Source: Glaciecola punicea ACAM 611
Lineage (GTDB): Bacteria > Pseudomonadota > Gammaproteobacteria > Enterobacterales > Alteromonadaceae
NCBI RefSeq assembly: GCF_000252165.1
Contig: NZ_BAET01000002.1
Coordinates: 124,001-188,000 of the forward strand
DNA: 64,000 bases
Reading direction: 5' to 3'
Translations under genes and position numbers: made by a program
In this document: positions 18,274 to 27,836 of the stretch, in pieces
Layout of the letters: the number at the start of each line of letters is the position of its first letter
Position numbering within the stretch: the first letter of the stretch is position 1
The notes under the pieces: generated by a model
Seen by the model: only the letters and a program-made list of their open reading frames with translations
The model's database searches: none
What the model was told of the DNA's origin: nothing

Positions 18274-20379
18274 CTATTTTGTTTCAGCTTCCCTTTGCTT
18301 AGATGTGTTGTACTTGTCAAACCACGCTAAAATGTTGCCAATTTTACGACCTAAGTTAGACGGCTTAGCAGCAATACCATGATAAGCACCTTGAATCCGC
18401 ACCAGCGAGCTTTCTATACCTTCTAAGCGCAGTGCACCATAGTATTGCTCGCTTTCACCCATGGGGGTGCGAACATCTAATTCACCTGTAAGGACCATTG
18501 TTGGGGTGGTAACGTTGCCAACTAATTTAAGCGGTGACCTGTCCCAATATTGGTTGATATCATTCCAAGGAAAATCGGTAAACCAGTAGCGGGTCATGAA
18601 CGTGTAAATATCACTGGTGCCAATCATGCTTACCCAGTTAATAACCGGCTTGGCGACAACGGCTGCAGCAAAGCGATCTGTTTTACCGATAATCCATGCC
18701 GTTAACACACCACCGCCAGAACCGCCCGTTACAAACAGATTACTGTCGTCTATGTAGCCCTTTGCTATTACCGCATCGACCATGTCCATAAGATCGTCGT
18801 AGTCTTGTGATGGGTAGTTTTTGTCAATCAAATTGGCAAACTCCGTGCCCATTGACGTTGAGCCTCTTGGGTTGCCATAAACAACAACGTAGCCCGCCGC
18901 AGCAAACATTTGTACTTCTGTTGAAAACTCAGGGCCGTAAGCGGTGTGCGGGCCCCCATGGATCTCTAAAATAAGTGGGTATTTTTTTGCCGAGTCAAAG
19001 CCAGGCGGCTTCACTATCCACGCCAGCAGTTCACGCGCATCAACACTGCTCTTTACTTTGATAAGCTCAGGCTTGTTGAGTGTTTTGTGGCCAAAAATAT
19101 CACTGTTTAAATCGGTTAACTGCGTGATTTTCCCGCGCTTATCTACCACTGCTAAATCGGCCGGGCGATCGCCTGTTGACAAGGTAAATATGATATCGCC
19201 GTTATCGCTGGCATCGAAGTTACCCGAGGTATATGGCCTGCCAAGACTCATGCCCCCTAATGCGTCTGTTTTCACGCTAATTTTTCCAGATAGGGTCACG
19301 TAAGCTACATGTTTCTTACCTTCACTGTCGTAACTAAAGTACAAACCTTTGCCATTTTGTGACCACTGCACATCACCCACCGACCGGTCTAAATCAGGTG
19401 TTAGATCCTTAACGTTTGAACCGTCGGTATCCATTACAAAAAGATGATTAATCTGATTAGACTTACCGTTATCATCAAAACCCGTAAATGCAATCTGCTT
19501 CCCATTGGGACTTAACGTTGGATTACTCTCAGGCCCAGAGGTTTTGGTTAACTTGGTTAAGGTGGTGTCTTTGATATTTACCAGCAGTAAATCGCTGTTA
19601 AATACGTCAAATTCGCTGTCTTTACGAATATTAGCCGACATTACAATATGGCTGCCGCTTTGGGTATACATTAATTGGCCACCATAGTCGAAGTCACCCG
19701 AGGTTATTTGACGCGGTGTGCCGCCAAACGCGGGCACCACATACACCTGCATATTGCCGGGACGGTTCATACCCACGCCGTCGCGTTGAAATAAAGTTTG
19801 ATCAATATAGTGAGCTTCATCAGCCCATACGGCACCTTCGGGTTTAAATGACAAGCTGAACAAAGACCTAGGTTTTGAGGGTGTGAACATTGCGAAAGCA
19901 AGCTGTTGACCGTCGGGTGAAAAACTCAAACTATTTGGGCGCATGGCTACGTCGGTCACACGGGCGGTATTGCCGCTGGCCATGTCGCGCAGATATATTT
20001 GTATTTTACCTTCTTTGCTCGATAAATAGGCCATTTTGGTGCCGTCGGGTGAAAACACCGCATTGGAGTGGTTATCTTTGCTCGACAGTAACGGCATATG
20101 ATTAGTGCCGTCAAGCGACACCGTCCATAAATTAGTGCGCTTAGCATCTAGCATAATATCCATACTGTTACGCTCGTAAAGCACGGTTTTACCGTCGGGC
20201 ATCACAATGGGGTTCGCGGCATATTCTAAGTTGAATAGATCTTGATAGTTAATCACACTGTTGTCTAAAGCGCCTTCGTTTTGGCTGCTGTGATTAACTT
20301 GTAATGCATTTACTGAAACACTGCCTAGTGCAAATGCAAGGCCCAACAACACTGAGCTAATCTGTTTTTTCATTTTCAT
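18274..20379 (-). CDS. Exported S9-family (prolyl oligopeptidase-type) peptidase
   Basis: Serine peptidase that probably acts in the periplasm on peptides. I choose the ATG at 20377-20379, preceded by AGGAAGAAGAT, over an upstream TTG at 20400. The 701 aa protein then opens with the signal MKMKKQISSVLLGLAFALGSVSVNA. Residues 60-430 contain PD40/WD40-like propeller repeats (SNAVFSPDGTKMAYLSS, SLSFSPDGQQLAFAM, NPTLSPNGKQIAFTG). The C-terminal alpha/beta hydrolase domain has LEIHGGPHTAYG, the nucleophile motif GGSGGGVLTAWIIG, LTGELDVRTP and the His in QGAYHGIA. It is 155 bp from the Usp gene, same strand. Confidence 0.93.
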   Translation of the reverse strand: MKMKKQISSVLLGLAFALGSVSVNALQVNHSSQNEGALDNSVINYQDLFNLEYAANPIVMPDGKTVLYERNSMDIMLDAKRTNLWTVSLDGTNHMPLLSSKDNHSNAVFSPDGTKMAYLSSKEGKIQIYLRDMASGNTARVTDVAMRPNSLSFSPDGQQLAFAMFTPSKPRSLFSLSFKPEGAVWADEAHYIDQTLFQRDGVGMNRPGNMQVYVVPAFGGTPRQITSGDFDYGGQLMYTQSGSHIVMSANIRKDSEFDVFNSDLLLVNIKDTTLTKLTKTSGPESNPTLSPNGKQIAFTGFDDNGKSNQINHLFVMDTDGSNVKDLTPDLDRSVGDVQWSQNGKGLYFSYDSEGKKHVAYVTLSGKISVKTDALGGMSLGRPYTSGNFDASDNGDIIFTLSTGDRPADLAVVDKRGKITQLTDLNSDIFGHKTLNKPELIKVKSSVDARELLAWIVKPPGFDSAKKYPLILEIHGGPHTAYGPEFSTEVQMFAAAGYVVVYGNPRGSTSMGTEFANLIDKNYPSQDYDDLMDMVDAVIAKGYIDDSNLFVTGGSGGGVLTAWIIGKTDRFAAAVVAKPVINWVSMIGTSDIYTFMTRYWFTDFPWNDINQYWDRSPLKLVGNVTTPTMVLTGELDVRTPMGESEQYYGALRLEGIESSLVRIQGAYHGIAAKPSNLGRKIGNILAWFDKYNTSKQREAETK

Positions 20380-20565
20380 ATCTTCTTCCTGTTTAGGCAA
20401 AACTGCTTAGCCTAGCGCTGACTATTACTTACAGTATGTGCTGTACCGAAAATAACGCTTGGTGGGTTCATGTAAAAAGGATAAACGATGCACCTACCAT
20501 ATACAATAGCGTTGATAAGTAGTGGCTATTTTCAGTAAGCGCTAAAACGCAAAAAAAAGAAAAGA

Positions 20566-21225
20566 CTATTTAGCATTAGCCTCTATCTGCAGAAGCGCAT
20601 TTACCTCGCTTTGCTCCTGCTCTGTAAACAGACGTTTGAAGTTTTCAGGCTGCACGTTTATACGCCGCCTCAGCTTGTGTGAAATACTCGCATTGGTATG
20701 CGCTAGCTGATCAACAAATTGTTCAATAGATATATTTGGGTAGGTAAAAACGCCGCCGCTATGAGCGCTGGTCGGTGCGTTTAAAATATCGTTGTGTTCT
20801 AGAAAAGATTCGTGCTTAAACACCGCTTGAGAATGCACAAAATCACTCTGGGTTGAGCGCAGCATTGCCGCTTCGCTTATGGCTTTTACGCGCGTACTGT
20901 TTTCGCTCTCTTCCCATGTTACGCCACATAGACTAACGCTATAGGCAAAGGTTTGCCCGGCTGTCACTTTTTGTTTTAGGTGGGGATGTTGAGTATCGTT
21001 GAGTTCGCTTAACAAAGCGGCTAAAGACGATACGTTTAAACTTTCAAAGGTAACTGGCCCATATTCACTTTCGTAAGACAGCTTAAGGGTGTTTAATAAG
21101 TAATATACTTGGCCTGTGTCTCGCCAGATAGAGGTTTTAATTTCTTGTTCAGACGTAATTTGTTGGTTGTTTCTGCGTTTGGCAAGCCAGTTAATAAGCG
21201 GCTTTATGCCCTTGCCTAAATTCAT
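20566..21225 (-). CDS. Hypothetical protein, 219 aa
   Basis: I do not recognise a family. The protein is soluble, with a basic start (MNLGKGIKPLINWLAKRRNN). A mixed alpha/beta middle contains VYYLLNTLKLSYESEYGPVT and an SLCGVTWEESE segment. The C-terminal part is charged and helical, with a basic patch (ISHKLRRRINVQPENF) that could bind nucleic acid, but this is speculation. There are no membrane segments or signal. It has normal codon usage and lies between the S9 peptidase and the TonB receptor, same strand, with gaps over 180 bp, so it is probably separately transcribed. Confidence 0.6.
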   Translation of the reverse strand: MNLGKGIKPLINWLAKRRNNQQITSEQEIKTSIWRDTGQVYYLLNTLKLSYESEYGPVTFESLNVSSLAALLSELNDTQHPHLKQKVTAGQTFAYSVSLCGVTWEESENSTRVKAISEAAMLRSTQSDFVHSQAVFKHESFLEHNDILNAPTSAHSGGVFTYPNISIEQFVDQLAHTNASISHKLRRRINVQPENFKRLFTEQEQSEVNALLQIEANAK

Positions 21226-21410
21226 CTATATGCTGGGCCTTATAAATATAATGAGAACGGGTGTATTTTTGTTTACGTAAGCAAAGCAAAAGTAGTTTAT
21301 TAATGTTTGGTAAAGGCTTTGGCCTTAAAACCTCAAATGATTCATTCAAAGAATAGCGTCATGAAATGCGGCTTAGCTTTGCTCAATACAACTACTAGCA
21401 TTGAAAACGT

Positions 21411-21441
21411 ATAAGGGCTTTGCAAAAAACAAAGCCCTTAT
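21411..21441 (-). terminator. Hairpin behind the TonB-dependent receptor
   Basis: Perfect 12 bp inverted repeat, ATAAGGGCTTTG at 21411-21422 and CAAAGCCCTTAT at 21430-21441, with a 7 nt loop. It lies 34 bp downstream of the receptor stop. There is no long U run after it on the minus strand, so termination may be imperfect or it may protect the mRNA 3' end. Confidence 0.6.
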
Positions 21442-21474
21442 GACTTACTGAGTACTTACTGAGTGCTGCGCTAA

Positions 21475-24042
21475 TTAAAACTTATATTCAAGCCCTACGT
21501 AATAAAATGCGCCGTTAAACCCAAACGGGGCTGAGCGTCGTGAGTATTCAAATACACCTGGGCTGCTGACAACAATGTTGCCGTTAGCATCTTCAATTGT
21601 GCCGGTGCGTGAATTACCAATCTGATTTTTGTCGGGTGTTACATCAAACAGGTTATTTGCGCCTATATTTACCGATATGCTGTCGTTAATGGTGTATTTC
21701 ACGCGAAGGTCGGTGAGTATTTCAGCACCATAGGTTTGAGTGCCACCATCGGTAATGGTGTATTCACCGTAGCGATTGAAGGCAAGGTTCACATTAAAAT
21801 CGTCAATCACATATAGCCCAGACAGGCTGATGCGATCTTGTGGCTGCCACGACTCAATAATGGATATATCTTGCTTAGAGAATACGTCATCCGTGCTTAA
21901 GGTTTCTAAACCACTGCCTACTGGGGTAAATAAGTCAACCACGTCGGTTTCGGTAAAGTTACCCGCTAGGGTTAAGTCTAAGGATCCGCCGGCTAGGTCA
22001 GTATTCCACGTGGCGACTATGTCTACGCCTCTGGTTTCAGTATCGGCTCCGTTTAAGAAGAACTGGCCAGCACCCGCTCCAGACGCCACTAGCGCTGCAT
22101 CGAGGGTGTTAGAAAGACCACTTCCAAGACGGTTACTCACCACAATGCGGTCTTCTATATCAATAGAGTAGTAATCAACTGTTATGTTTACTTCATCGAG
22201 TAAAGTGAAAACAGCGCCTACGCTCCAGTTGGTTGATTTTTCTTCACTAAGCTCTGGAATACCAATGGCTTGGGCTAAAGTAGAGTCGTTTCTAAATGTA
22301 CCAACCTGTTGGGGAACCAGCACACCTGCGTCGTTTACAACAAACTGCGTGCCGACGTTGTTAAAAAACAACTGCTGCATAGAAGGTGCTCTAAAACCTG
22401 TGCTGATGGCACCTCTTAAATTGAAATCCTCATTTACATGATAATTTGCCGCCACTTTAAAGTTAGTGGTGTCACCAAAACCGTCATAGTCATCGTAACG
22501 CATAGCGGCGCTGGCAATTAAATCTTCGGTCACTGAATATTCTGCGTCTATATAAAACGACAGCACGTCACGGCTTTCATCTACCGCCGAATCTGGACCA
22601 ATACCATTGAAGCCTTGAATGGCAGCAGATGCGTTTTCGCTGCCCACGCCGCCGCTCAAGCCGTTAAATATATTCACTCCGTCGATCGTATCGTAGTCGA
22701 AATAAGAATACTTTTCACCGGGAGTGACGCGATATTCATCTGTACGGATTTCGGCACCAAAGGCTAGCTGCAGATTGTCGTAGGATTGGGTAAAGTCTAA
22801 GTTGATAGTTTCAAGGCTTAACTCAAGACCATATGCATCGGCCTCACGCGGGATAGTGTTGCGTATTTCAGCCGCTGACAGGCCACGTTCATAGCGCAGC
22901 TCATTGGCGAACGACGAGTTGATAGAATCGCTCGTGCGGTAGTCAATAGTGTTTTCGCCGTAAGTGTACGAAATGTCTAACGTAGTGTCGTTGGTAAACG
23001 CAATTTCGTAGCCTAAGTTAAACGAGAAATCATTTATTTGTGAATTTATTTTAGGTAAAAAGCCTAGTGGAATAGTCGCATCGCCATCTTGTAGCTGCGC
23101 ATTCCCGCCACCGTTTGCGTTATGACGGAAAAAAGCGGCCGATTCGTTGTCGCGTGAAGAGTAAGTCAAGAAACCATAAAGCTCACCTTCACCTAGGGCA
23201 TAGGCGCTGTTTAATGTGAGTGCAAACTGTTCAGATTCAGCGTCACCGATTCTAAAGGTTTGACGCTGCGCGGTAAGCTCTCTAGGATCGCCCGCTAATA
23301 CATTACCGTTATCAAGGGTAGTACAGCCTCTAAACTGGCAAGAGCCATGCAGGCCTGCTCTATTAGTGAAACCACGATCTCTAAAGTTGAGGGTCGCGTT
23401 TATAAAACCGTCGTCGCCAAGGGCAAAGCCTTTGGAGAAGTTGACGTTGGTGGTTTCGCCATCGCCTTCAGAAAATTCGCCGTAGGAAATATCGGCACTG
23501 CCGCCTTCGCTGTTGTCTTTAAGCACAATATTAATAACACCGGCAATGGCGTCAGAGCCATACTGCGCGGCGGCGCCATCGCGCAGCACTTCAATGCGCT
23601 TAATTGCTGATGCTGGGATAGCGTTCATGTCGGTACCCGCGGTACCGCGGCCTACCGAGGTGTTTATGTGAATAAGTGAGGCTTGATGACGGCGTTTACC
23701 GTTAATTAATACCAGGGTTTGATCGGGGCCTAAGCCACGCAGTGTAGCAGGCCTTAAGGCGTCGGTTCCATCACTAATAGATGAAGATGAAAAGTTGAAC
23801 GAAGGAGCAATGGCCTGAAGCATGCGGCCAACTTCAGTTTGCCCTGTGTTAGAGAGCGCTTCTGCCGATAAAATATCAACCGGCACCGGTAAATCTTCAA
23901 TTGAGCGGCCTGCGACGCGGCTACCTATAACTGAAATGTTTTCGACTTCTTGCTCAGCGCCTGTTTGTTGTGCAATGACAGGCAGAGCAGGCAAACCAAG
24001 CAATAAAGACATTGCGATACACGTTTTTTTAGGTGATAGCAT
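21475..24042 (-). CDS. TonB-dependent outer-membrane receptor
   Basis: 855 aa receptor for active uptake of a siderophore, vitamin or carbohydrate across the outer membrane. It has a signal sequence (MLSPKKTCIAMSLLLGLPALPVIA), a possible TonB box at VENISVIG, a plug domain (residues about 45-170: ALRPATLRGLGPDQTLVLINGKRRH, RIEVLRDGAAAQYGSDAIAGVINIVLK) and a 22-strand barrel ending in the aromatic terminus YVGLEYKF. The RGLGPDQTLVLINGKRRH plug is typical of the large alteromonad/xanthomonad TonB receptor group without a defined substrate. Monocistronic with the hairpin at 21411 behind it. Confidence 0.93.
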   Translation of the reverse strand: MLSPKKTCIAMSLLLGLPALPVIAQQTGAEQEVENISVIGSRVAGRSIEDLPVPVDILSAEALSNTGQTEVGRMLQAIAPSFNFSSSSISDGTDALRPATLRGLGPDQTLVLINGKRRHQASLIHINTSVGRGTAGTDMNAIPASAIKRIEVLRDGAAAQYGSDAIAGVINIVLKDNSEGGSADISYGEFSEGDGETTNVNFSKGFALGDDGFINATLNFRDRGFTNRAGLHGSCQFRGCTTLDNGNVLAGDPRELTAQRQTFRIGDAESEQFALTLNSAYALGEGELYGFLTYSSRDNESAAFFRHNANGGGNAQLQDGDATIPLGFLPKINSQINDFSFNLGYEIAFTNDTTLDISYTYGENTIDYRTSDSINSSFANELRYERGLSAAEIRNTIPREADAYGLELSLETINLDFTQSYDNLQLAFGAEIRTDEYRVTPGEKYSYFDYDTIDGVNIFNGLSGGVGSENASAAIQGFNGIGPDSAVDESRDVLSFYIDAEYSVTEDLIASAAMRYDDYDGFGDTTNFKVAANYHVNEDFNLRGAISTGFRAPSMQQLFFNNVGTQFVVNDAGVLVPQQVGTFRNDSTLAQAIGIPELSEEKSTNWSVGAVFTLLDEVNITVDYYSIDIEDRIVVSNRLGSGLSNTLDAALVASGAGAGQFFLNGADTETRGVDIVATWNTDLAGGSLDLTLAGNFTETDVVDLFTPVGSGLETLSTDDVFSKQDISIIESWQPQDRISLSGLYVIDDFNVNLAFNRYGEYTITDGGTQTYGAEILTDLRVKYTINDSISVNIGANNLFDVTPDKNQIGNSRTGTIEDANGNIVVSSPGVFEYSRRSAPFGFNGAFYYVGLEYKF

Positions 24043-24275
24043 GGTGGAACCCTTTTATTATTAATTGATATTCGTGAAAATATAGATGTAAGGAGTGCTA
24101 GTGTGTGCTTAGCGCTTAAGAATTTTGTAAATAAATCATATATCTATACGGATAATTTGCAATTTAGTCTCAATTATTTAACATCTGTACAGCAAAATAT
24201 AGATTTGGTGCGAAAGTCGCAACTGTACTATGGTCTAATGTTGCAAATAATAATGTTTGAGGGCTAAGGAAAAAA

Positions 24276-25229
24276 ATGAATTTGCGTAACATTCTAAGGC
24301 TATGCGCTATTGGATGTGCATTAACTGCGTGTAAAGCTAACCATAACTTGCACAATAGTAACATGCCTGTTTATGAAGCGGCGCAGTGGCAACATTTCAA
24401 TAAACTGACGCGAGCCCACACAGGATCTATTCAAAAACAGGGTGATTTGTACTTGCCCCAAAGTGAGTCAGTACGAGGCTACGAAGCATTCGAGTCTTGC
24501 ACTGACTACACAGATAAAACCACCAGCATCTCACAAATATGCAGCAAGACGATTTATAGCGATAAGGGTAAATTTGCGATAAACACCCCAAAAAAAGCAA
24601 AAAACGGCGATTTACTGTTACTTTTTTTGAGCCGAACTGACAATCCACTGCCCCACCGTATAAACGGATGGGACCTTGCCGCCTCATGCCTCAAAAGTAA
24701 CAACAGCCAACAGCATTGCCGACAGGTACAAGACTGTGAAACCTTACACGATGATTACTGTGTTGACACCGACAACAACGGCAGCAAAAAGGGTGAAGAT
24801 TTAGCCACCGTCGTATTCTATAAAACGTTTGATGAAAACGATACCCAGTTCAACTTTGATTTAAAGGGTAGTAAGCCGGCATGGGCTGTTTTAGTGTCGG
24901 TGCGGGGCGCCAACAATACAGATCCAATAGGCTCTATTGCCACTGAGGCTAGCGACGATAGCAACGACAGTGTGTTCCCATCAGTAAACGCCAACGCGGG
25001 TGATTTACTGTTGTTATCAATGGCGTTTGACGATACTGCCGATATAAATGCCTTCGCCGCGCCACATGGCTTTCAAACAATCGCGTGGGTAGCGGGTAAC
25101 GACGAAGCCGGCAGCATATATGCGCAAATAAGGGAAACAAACAGTGAATCCGGTACACTTAAAACCCGTGGAAAAGGCGCTTTAAAAAATAAGGATGCGC
25201 TTATTTCTATCGTGATAAACGCACATTAA
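24276..25229 (+). CDS. Putative lipoprotein of unknown function
   Basis: 317 aa with a lipoprotein signal: MNLRNILRLCAIGCALTAC, lipobox LTAC with Cys19, followed by Lys, which does not prevent Lol-dependent outer-membrane sorting. The mature part has several Cys pairs (ESCTDYTD, SQICSKTI, AASCLKSN, QHCRQVQDCETLHDDYC), suggesting disulfides. The second half, from about residue 180, is a beta-rich domain (LLLLSMAFDDTADINAFAAPHG). I do not know a function. The ATG follows GCTAAGGA. The gene is divergent from the TonB receptor across 233 bp and convergent with the DUF2956 gene. Confidence 0.7.
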   Translation: MNLRNILRLCAIGCALTACKANHNLHNSNMPVYEAAQWQHFNKLTRAHTGSIQKQGDLYLPQSESVRGYEAFESCTDYTDKTTSISQICSKTIYSDKGKFAINTPKKAKNGDLLLLFLSRTDNPLPHRINGWDLAASCLKSNNSQQHCRQVQDCETLHDDYCVDTDNNGSKKGEDLATVVFYKTFDENDTQFNFDLKGSKPAWAVLVSVRGANNTDPIGSIATEASDDSNDSVFPSVNANAGDLLLLSMAFDDTADINAFAAPHGFQTIAWVAGNDEAGSIYAQIRETNSESGTLKTRGKGALKNKDALISIVINAH

Positions 25230-25235
25230 GCTGCC

Positions 25236-25556
25236 TTATAAGGCAATATAAACAGCAAAACCTAGCCAACTTAGCGCCAGTAAAGCCCATGGTATAAATT
25301 TCAAATAATTATTCTTGGGAGACTCTTCGCGACTTTCAAGATTTTCTTGTTCGCTTTCTCGGCGTTTCATTTCTTGTTTACGCTTTTTGTCTATCTCGCG
25401 TAGTTTTCTACCCTGCTGTTTCTTATATTCACCAATGCCTTTTTCAATCCCTTGCGCAATCAACTTAGTTTGGACTTTAGTCTGCCCAGCTTTTTGCGTG
25501 CCTTTTGCGAGTTTAATCGCCTTGTCTTCAACTTCGGGAGAAACTTTATTTTTCAT
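25236..25556 (-). CDS. DUF2956 family protein
   Basis: 106 aa protein matching DUF2956 of gammaproteobacteria: SPEVEDKAIKLAKGTQKAGQ then TKLIAQGIEKGIGEYKKQQ, a strongly charged Lys/Arg/Glu region and one C-terminal membrane helix (FIPWALLALSWLGFAVYIAL). Tail-anchored topology is likely. Function is unknown. The stop lies 7 bp from the convergent lipoprotein stop, and a 14 bp palindrome (25232-25245) spans the junction. Confidence 0.85.
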   Translation of the reverse strand: MKNKVSPEVEDKAIKLAKGTQKAGQTKVQTKLIAQGIEKGIGEYKKQQGRKLREIDKKRKQEMKRRESEQENLESREESPKNNYLKFIPWALLALSWLGFAVYIAL

Positions 25557-25734
25557 ATATTTATTGGCCGTTTATTAATTAGCACTGTTGGAGTTTTAAA
25601 TAGTGTCAATAATAGTAACGCCACTACCAGTGTATTGACAGCATACAGTAGGAGCCTATAATAAAACGATTACTATGTGCCGATTTATTACCGACCCACT
25701 ATCTCAACGCTTGCAGCATGAAAGGAAATTATTA

Positions 25735-25920
25735 ATGTCTAATATGGTCATAACAGGTGGTTCTTACTTCGTGGGCTGGGGTACACTTGCGCTTATCAAC
25801 TCAGGACTAGCACAAGGTAAAGGACGTGGAGGTTTATTGTGGTTTTTTATTTCCTTACTGCTAGGCCCAATTGCTACGCTGCTGCTAGTGATAATGCCCG
25901 ACATGCGTAGATTTAGCTAA
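25735..25920 (+). CDS. Small membrane protein, unknown
   Basis: 61 aa. I choose the ATG at 25735 (AAAGGAAATT 5 nt upstream) rather than an ATG 60 bp earlier that lacks a ribosome binding site. One or two hydrophobic segments are seen: VITGGSYFVGWGTLALI and LLWFFISLLLGPIATLLLVIM, with a GKGRGG linker. The second resembles small bacterial proteins of the phage-holin/PLDc_N-like short-helix type, but I cannot name a family. It lies between convergent neighbours. Confidence 0.6.
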   Translation: MSNMVITGGSYFVGWGTLALINSGLAQGKGRGGLLWFFISLLLGPIATLLLVIMPDMRRFS

Positions 25921-25938
25921 GCTAAACGCCGGTTCCTA

Positions 25939-26640
25939 TTACTTTTGTGAAAACTGTAGCGCCTGCCACCACTGCTCGCTTGCCTCAATTTCACCATTGC
26001 CATTAATAAAAGGGAAAGGTAAATTCCTTTTTACGCACTGCGCATACAACACCGGAAACCCGCCTTCAAACAGAACTAGCTGAGCTTGCTCCTCGCTAAG
26101 CCGGTTATGCTCGTACATACCCGCATTGTCTCGCTGACGCTGAGCTTCATATAATATTAAGGCCGCCGCCACCGACACATTCAACGACTGCACCATGCCC
26201 AACATGGGAATAGCAATAGAGTAGTCACACATAGCTATGGCTTCGCTAGTTGCACCGGTTTTTTCTTGGCCCAAGACAATGGCCGTTGGTTTGGTGAAAT
26301 CTATTTTCCTAAAATCAACCGCGTTTTGGTCTAAATGCGTTACCAGCACCTGCATATTTTGTGACTTAAAATATGTAATAGCATCTTCGGCACTTGAATG
26401 GCGCTGCATGTCTACCCAGACTTGGCTGCCCATGGCAGTGCTTCTTAGCAGAGGCCTGTTATTTTCCCATACCGCGTGCAGTCTATGCACGCCTACCGCA
26501 TCTGCCGAGCGAATAATGGCAGACACGTTGTGTGGTTTGTGCACTTCTTCTAGAAGAAGGGTTAGGTCAGGCTGTCTTTTTGATAATAAGGTACGTATTT
26601 TATGATAACGTACCGGTGTCATAGACTGAGAATGCGACAT
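25939..26640 (-). CDS. trmH: tRNA (guanosine(18)-2'-O)-methyltransferase TrmH
   Basis: SPOUT-class methyltransferase that makes Gm18 in the tRNA D-loop, 233 aa. Motif 1: LLLEEVHKPHNVSAIIRSADAVGVH with the catalytic Arg in IIRS. Motif 2: TAIVLGQEKTGATSEAI. Motif 3 (knot): IPMLGMVQSLNVSVAAALILYEAQRQR. The start codon directly abuts the ridA stop (0 bp gap), so the two are one operon. In enterobacteria trmH follows spoT; here ridA and a DUF502 gene on the other strand have come between. Confidence 0.96.
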   Translation of the reverse strand: MSHSQSMTPVRYHKIRTLLSKRQPDLTLLLEEVHKPHNVSAIIRSADAVGVHRLHAVWENNRPLLRSTAMGSQVWVDMQRHSSAEDAITYFKSQNMQVLVTHLDQNAVDFRKIDFTKPTAIVLGQEKTGATSEAIAMCDYSIAIPMLGMVQSLNVSVAAALILYEAQRQRDNAGMYEHNRLSEEQAQLVLFEGGFPVLYAQCVKRNLPFPFINGNGEIEASEQWWQALQFSQK

Positions 26641-27027
26641 TTACTCAGGCAATACCATTACCGCATCAATCTCTATTTGAGAGCCTTTTGGTAGCGCGCT
26701 CACCTGCACCGCTGCGCGCGCTGGGTAGGGTTCTTCAAAGTAACGGGCCATTACTTCATTCACTTTGGCAAACTGACCTAAGTCGATTAAGAATATATTC
26801 ACTTTTACTAAATGAGACATAGTGCCGCCGGCTGCCTCAATAACCGCCTGCATATTTTCAAACACCTGTACCGCTTGTGCTTCAAAGTCTTCTGAGACCA
26901 TCTCCATAGTGCTAGGAACGAGGGGGATTTGCCCCGACAGATAAACCGTATTACCGGCTTTAACCGCTTGACTGTAAGTGCCAATAGCGGCGGGAGCATT
27001 GTTGGTTTGAATTACTGATTTAGACAT
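26641..27027 (-). CDS. ridA: RidA family enamine/imine deaminase
   Basis: 128 aa, the standard RidA length. RidA hydrolyses reactive 2-aminoacrylate and related enamines formed by PLP enzymes such as IlvA. Seen: [29 protein letters not shown] at the N-terminus, the catalytic Arg in [15 protein letters not shown] and the end [10 protein letters not shown]. It forms a trimer in the cytosol. First gene of a ridA-trmH unit; the ATG at 27027 is preceded by a run containing CGAGAAAAT rather than a strong ribosome binding site. Confidence 0.95.
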   Translation of the reverse strand: MSKSVIQTNNAPAAIGTYSQAVKAGNTVYLSGQIPLVPSTMEMVSEDFEAQAVQVFENMQAVIEAAGGTMSHLVKVNIFLIDLGQFAKVNEVMARYFEEPYPARAAVQVSALPKGSQIEIDAVMVLPE

Positions 27028-27218
27028 ATTTTCTCGGCTTTCATAAGTGGTTTTTAATCAGTGGCTAAGTTTATAACAAAATAGCCAATAAGCTTAATAT
27101 TATTTCTGTAAACGCGCTTTAGCGCCCCACAATAAAAAGTGGTTATACTGCGCATTTTTGCGCTAAAGTACTGGGCTTGCCATTACTACACTTATTTCAC
27201 TAAAGGATACACTACACA

Positions 27219-27815
27219 ATGTTTAACAAATTTGTTTTGTTGACGCTAAAAGGTCTCTTTACAGTGCTGCCTTTCGCCATTACTTTTTACTTAATAATAT
27301 GGGTAGCCACCAGCACAGAAAGTTTACTTTCACCTTATTTACCCGAGCATTACTACTTTCCGGGCCTGGGTCTTATTACTATTATTGCCAGTTTAGCGAT
27401 TATTGGCCTAATGGTGAATGCCTATATCGTCACCATTATGATTAATGCAGGCCAAGGCTTGATTGAGCGCGTACCGGTGGTCAAAACGCTTTTTGGCGCC
27501 ACAAAAGATGCGGTAGAGTTATTTCAAATCAAAAAAGATACTGGCACCAAAAAAGCGGTTACGGTAGAAGTAAGTGAAGGCGTTCGTTTAATTGGCTTTA
27601 TTACTAACGATAAAGTGGCTAAAAAACTTTTCCCGACTGAGGATAAAGTAGCGGTTTATTTACCGATGAGTTACCAACTCGGCGGGTATACGTTGTATGT
27701 AGACCCGTCAAAAGTAAGCGATTTAAATGTAGATGTTGAAACTGCGATGCGCATAGCGGTCACCGGCGGCAGCTCTATGCCTAAAAGCGTCGCTAGCGCT
27801 ACTGAAAAGAAGTAG
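27219..27815 (+). CDS. DUF502 membrane protein
   Basis: 198 aa of the DUF502 family (unknown function, frequent in marine proteobacteria and plants). Two N-terminal membrane helices (LLTLKGLFTVLPFAITFYLIIW and FPGLGLITIIASLAIIGLMVNAYIV) are followed by the family signature IERVPVVKTLFGATKDAVELF and a beta-rich C-terminal domain (YLPMSYQLGGYTLYVDPSKV). Start ATG has TAAAGGATACACTACACA upstream. It lies on the + strand between spoT and ridA on the - strand, and its stop is 22 bp from the spoT stop (convergent). Confidence 0.87.
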   Translation: MFNKFVLLTLKGLFTVLPFAITFYLIIWVATSTESLLSPYLPEHYYFPGLGLITIIASLAIIGLMVNAYIVTIMINAGQGLIERVPVVKTLFGATKDAVELFQIKKDTGTKKAVTVEVSEGVRLIGFITNDKVAKKLFPTEDKVAVYLPMSYQLGGYTLYVDPSKVSDLNVDVETAMRIAVTGGSSMPKSVASATEKK

Positions 27816-27836
27816 CGCGCAAAGCTTACACCCTGC

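Noticed and set aside
18944-19303. 119-codon frame opposite the S9 peptidase
   Set aside because: Antisense shadow of a well-supported peptidase gene with no independent support.
25232-25245. TGCCTTATAAGGCA palindrome as another GntR box
   Set aside because: It shares only the CTTATAAG core, lies at a convergent gene end instead of a promoter, and overlaps a stop codon.
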